A stretch of DNA of 64,000 bases. Origin: Methanoculleus frigidifontis. GTDB taxonomy: Archaea > Halobacteriota > Methanomicrobia > Methanomicrobiales > Methanoculleaceae. Made by a program: the position numbers and the translations under genes. Shown one piece after another: positions 62,412 to 64,000 of this stretch. The DNA lies in assembly GCF_030464345.1 (NCBI RefSeq), contig NZ_VCYH01000002.1:186001-250000 (forward strand). The letters are read 5' to 3'. Below the pieces are notes generated by a model, which worked only from the letters and a program-made list of their open reading frames with translations, did no database searches and was not told the origin of the DNA. Positions within the stretch are counted from its first letter, which is position 1. Each line of letters begins with the position of its first letter.

Positions 62412-63193
62412 GGCTGTCGGTCAGCGATCTTGCGTTCTCCTACCGCGACCGCCCGGTGCTCTCGGATATCGCTTTCTGCGTCGACGCCGGTGAGGTGCTC
62501 GGCCTTGTCGGGCCGAACGGGTGCGGCAAGACGACGCTGATCAAATGCGTCGACGGCATCCTGACCCCCTGCCGGGGGAGGGTGGCGCTGGAGGGGCAGG
62601 ACCTTGCCCGGATGCACCGCCGCGAGGTCGCCCGGCTCATCGCCTACGTCCCGCAGTCCATCACGAATCACACCTCCTCGACGGTCTTTGAGACCGTCCT
62701 GATGGGGAGACGGCCGTACCTGAACTGGTCGGTGCGACCGGAGGACGAAGAGAAGGTACAGGAAGCACTCTCGCTCCTCGACCTCGACGACCTGGCGTTC
62801 CGGCAGGTCCGGGAACTTTCCGGCGGCGAGCGGCAGCGGGTGATGATCGCCCGGGCTATCGCCCAGGAGACGAAAGCAATTCTTCTCGACGAACCGACGA
62901 GCAGTTTAGACGTCCACCACCAGATGGCGGTGATGGAGGTGATCCGCAGCCTTGCAGAAGAGCGGGACCTCTCGGTGGTCATTGCCGTGCACGACCTGAA
63001 CCTGGCGGCGGCGTTCTGCCACCGGCTCCTCGTGATGAAGCAGGGGTCTATCCAGGGCAACGGGATACCTGCTGATGTTCTCACCGCGGCCACGATACGC
63101 GATGTGTACGGCATCGATGCGGTCGTCAAGCACGATCTTGCGACGCCGTATATGGTTCCCGTGCCCTCGGGCAGGCGCCGGGGGAAGACCTGA
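62405..63193 (+). CDS. FecE/BtuD-type importer ATPase
   Basis: The 262-aa ATPase has Walker A GPNGCGKT (36-43), signature LSGGERQRVMIARA and Walker B AILLDEPTSSLD. It drives the importer with the permease upstream, whose last 7 bases it overlaps. The start is the ATG at 62405. The last 30 residues are the usual family tail. Ligand as for the binding protein. Confidence 0.92.
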   Translation: MVRLSVSDLAFSYRDRPVLSDIAFCVDAGEVLGLVGPNGCGKTTLIKCVDGILTPCRGRVALEGQDLARMHRREVARLIAYVPQSITNHTSSTVFETVLMGRRPYLNWSVRPEDEEKVQEALSLLDLDDLAFRQVRELSGGERQRVMIARAIAQETKAILLDEPTSSLDVHHQMAVMEVIRSLAEERDLSVVIAVHDLNLAAAFCHRLLVMKQGSIQGNGIPADVLTAATIRDVYGIDAVVKHDLATPYMVPVPSGRRRGKT

Positions 63194-63430
63194 TCGTCTC
63201 CGCGTACGATCGGTGCAGGGCCGGAAAAAGAGAGATGACCGCGTTCTGAAGGCTCTTTCCCGTCCGGCCACCGGCGGCTTCCGGAACGCGGCGCCGATCG
63301 CCGGCCCTTGCCGCATGCCCCGGGCGGTGATGCGAGCGCCGTGCGGGAGACGGCCTGCCGGTAAGCCCCGCCGGGATCGTCCCGGCCGATGCTCCGCGGA
63401 GCACCACAGCGAGAATTGCCGAAAAAGGGT

Positions 63431-63877
63431 TTAATCGTAGGCGAGCCGGGTTTTTTCATCGGCAAGGGTGGGGGCGGTCAGGGCTTTCCAGAGTTCCGAA
63501 TCCCATGAGCCAAGCTCCGTGTGCGTGGTGTGGTACTTCTGGGGGATCGGGTGCGTTCCCACAACCACCTCCATGCCATACTTCTCCTGTATGAAGCGGG
63601 AAAAGTACGAAATCCGGGGACAGGGGGGATACCCGACAACCATGCCGGTGGCAAGGTGCACGACCTCGGCACCGTTGTTCTTCATCTCCTGCGGCACGTA
63701 TTCGACGTTCCCGCCGGGACAGCCGTTGCAGGTCGCAAATCCGACGAGTTCAACGTCTTTCCCTTTGTACCGTTCAAATGCGCCTTCGCGGTTGCGCAGT
63801 GCCCGCAGGCACTTGCCTCCGGCACAGGTCCGGTAGCGGTCGCAGATGATGATTCCCACTCTGATCGGATCTTCCAT
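63431..63877 (-). CDS. CGGC-domain putative metal-binding protein
   Basis: The 148-aa protein starts VGIIICDRYRTCAGGKCLRAL and has ATCNGCPGGNVEYV, the CGGC-domain pattern of conserved cysteines, common in methanogens and of unknown function. It lies opposite the importer genes. A role in metal handling is only inferred from the Cys clusters. The 236 bases between 63194 and 63430 hold no gene. Confidence 0.8.
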   Translation of the reverse strand: MEDPIRVGIIICDRYRTCAGGKCLRALRNREGAFERYKGKDVELVGFATCNGCPGGNVEYVPQEMKNNGAEVVHLATGMVVGYPPCPRISYFSRFIQEKYGMEVVVGTHPIPQKYHTTHTELGSWDSELWKALTAPTLADEKTRLAYD

Positions 63878-64000
63878 AGATATGCTCTCCCTGGTGCAGG
63901 ATGTTCAGTTATCAATTCTCTACCTGATACGAGAAATATGCTGTGCCGAACGCCTGCAGAGAGGCGGCGAAGAATGTTCCGATTCCCGGAGCACGTTCAC

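Overview
The window reads as the chromosome of a methanogenic euryarchaeon, most likely Methanomicrobiales and Methanoculleus-like. Supporting evidence is a DRG-type GTPase with a TGS domain, an Orc1/Cdc6 initiator, TATA/BRE-like promoters with T-tract terminators, DUF3344/PEGA/CARDB surface proteins, a PGF-CTERM (archaeosortase) tail, and an archaeal CobN plus BchI/BchD-type chelatase pair. Most of the sequence is GC-rich, with AT-richer islands. The taxonomic placement comes from gene content, not a database search.

Region 1 (1-6 kb): an AT-rich, gene-poor stretch with decayed fragments, an IS5-family insertion sequence whose transposase needs a frameshift, the drg GTPase, tRNA-Glu(CTC), a broken GNAT gene, a Fic protein and an orphan HicB-like gene. 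Region 2 (6.3-12 kb): an overlapping gene chain that looks like an integrated plasmid or virus replication operon. It has three small ORFs, a 959-aa primase-helicase with an iteron-like TTGCAA repeat field inside its 3' end, and then an AT-richer cassette (TIGR04255-like, unknown, HEPN-like) that may be a toxin-antitoxin or defence module. Region 3 (12-28.5 kb): a defence and decay island. It has repeat-carrying remnants, a Panacea-type protein, a type IIG-like restriction-methylation enzyme overlapping a 1311-aa SIR2 protein, a HicBA pair truncated at the SIR2 junction, an MNT-HEPN pair, duplicated fragments of hicB and cdc6, a frameshifted AlbA-type ATP-binding protein, and an intact Orc1/Cdc6.

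Region 4 (28.7-37.8 kb): a 17-gene arsenic/organoarsenical and redox cluster. It has ArsR, a ProC-like oxidoreductase, a ferredoxin-thioredoxin reductase catalytic subunit, two ArsP-type permeases, two CAKC redox-disulfide proteins, three DGC-type metal-binding proteins, DUF169, ArsC, and ArsF/ArsG-like proteins. A TTTCAAA-N4-TTTGAAA operator is repeated at the arsR/proC intergenic region and ahead of the main operon, which suggests one ArsR regulon. Region 5 (38-39.5 kb): small, partly broken phage-like genes.

Region 6 (40.2-52.4 kb): surface proteins. Two DUF3344 proteins overlap a MacB-type ABC transporter, followed by a 1374-aa DUF3344/PEGA protein and a 1033-aa CARDB/DUF3344 protein with a near-identical internal duplication of about 1.1 kb. 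Region 7 (52.5-63.2 kb): metal chelation and uptake. It has a Gate-domain membrane protein, CobN, a fused BchI/BchD-type chelatase, a small surface protein, and a metal or cobamide ABC importer whose binding protein carries a dockerin-like domain. A CGGC-domain protein closes the window.
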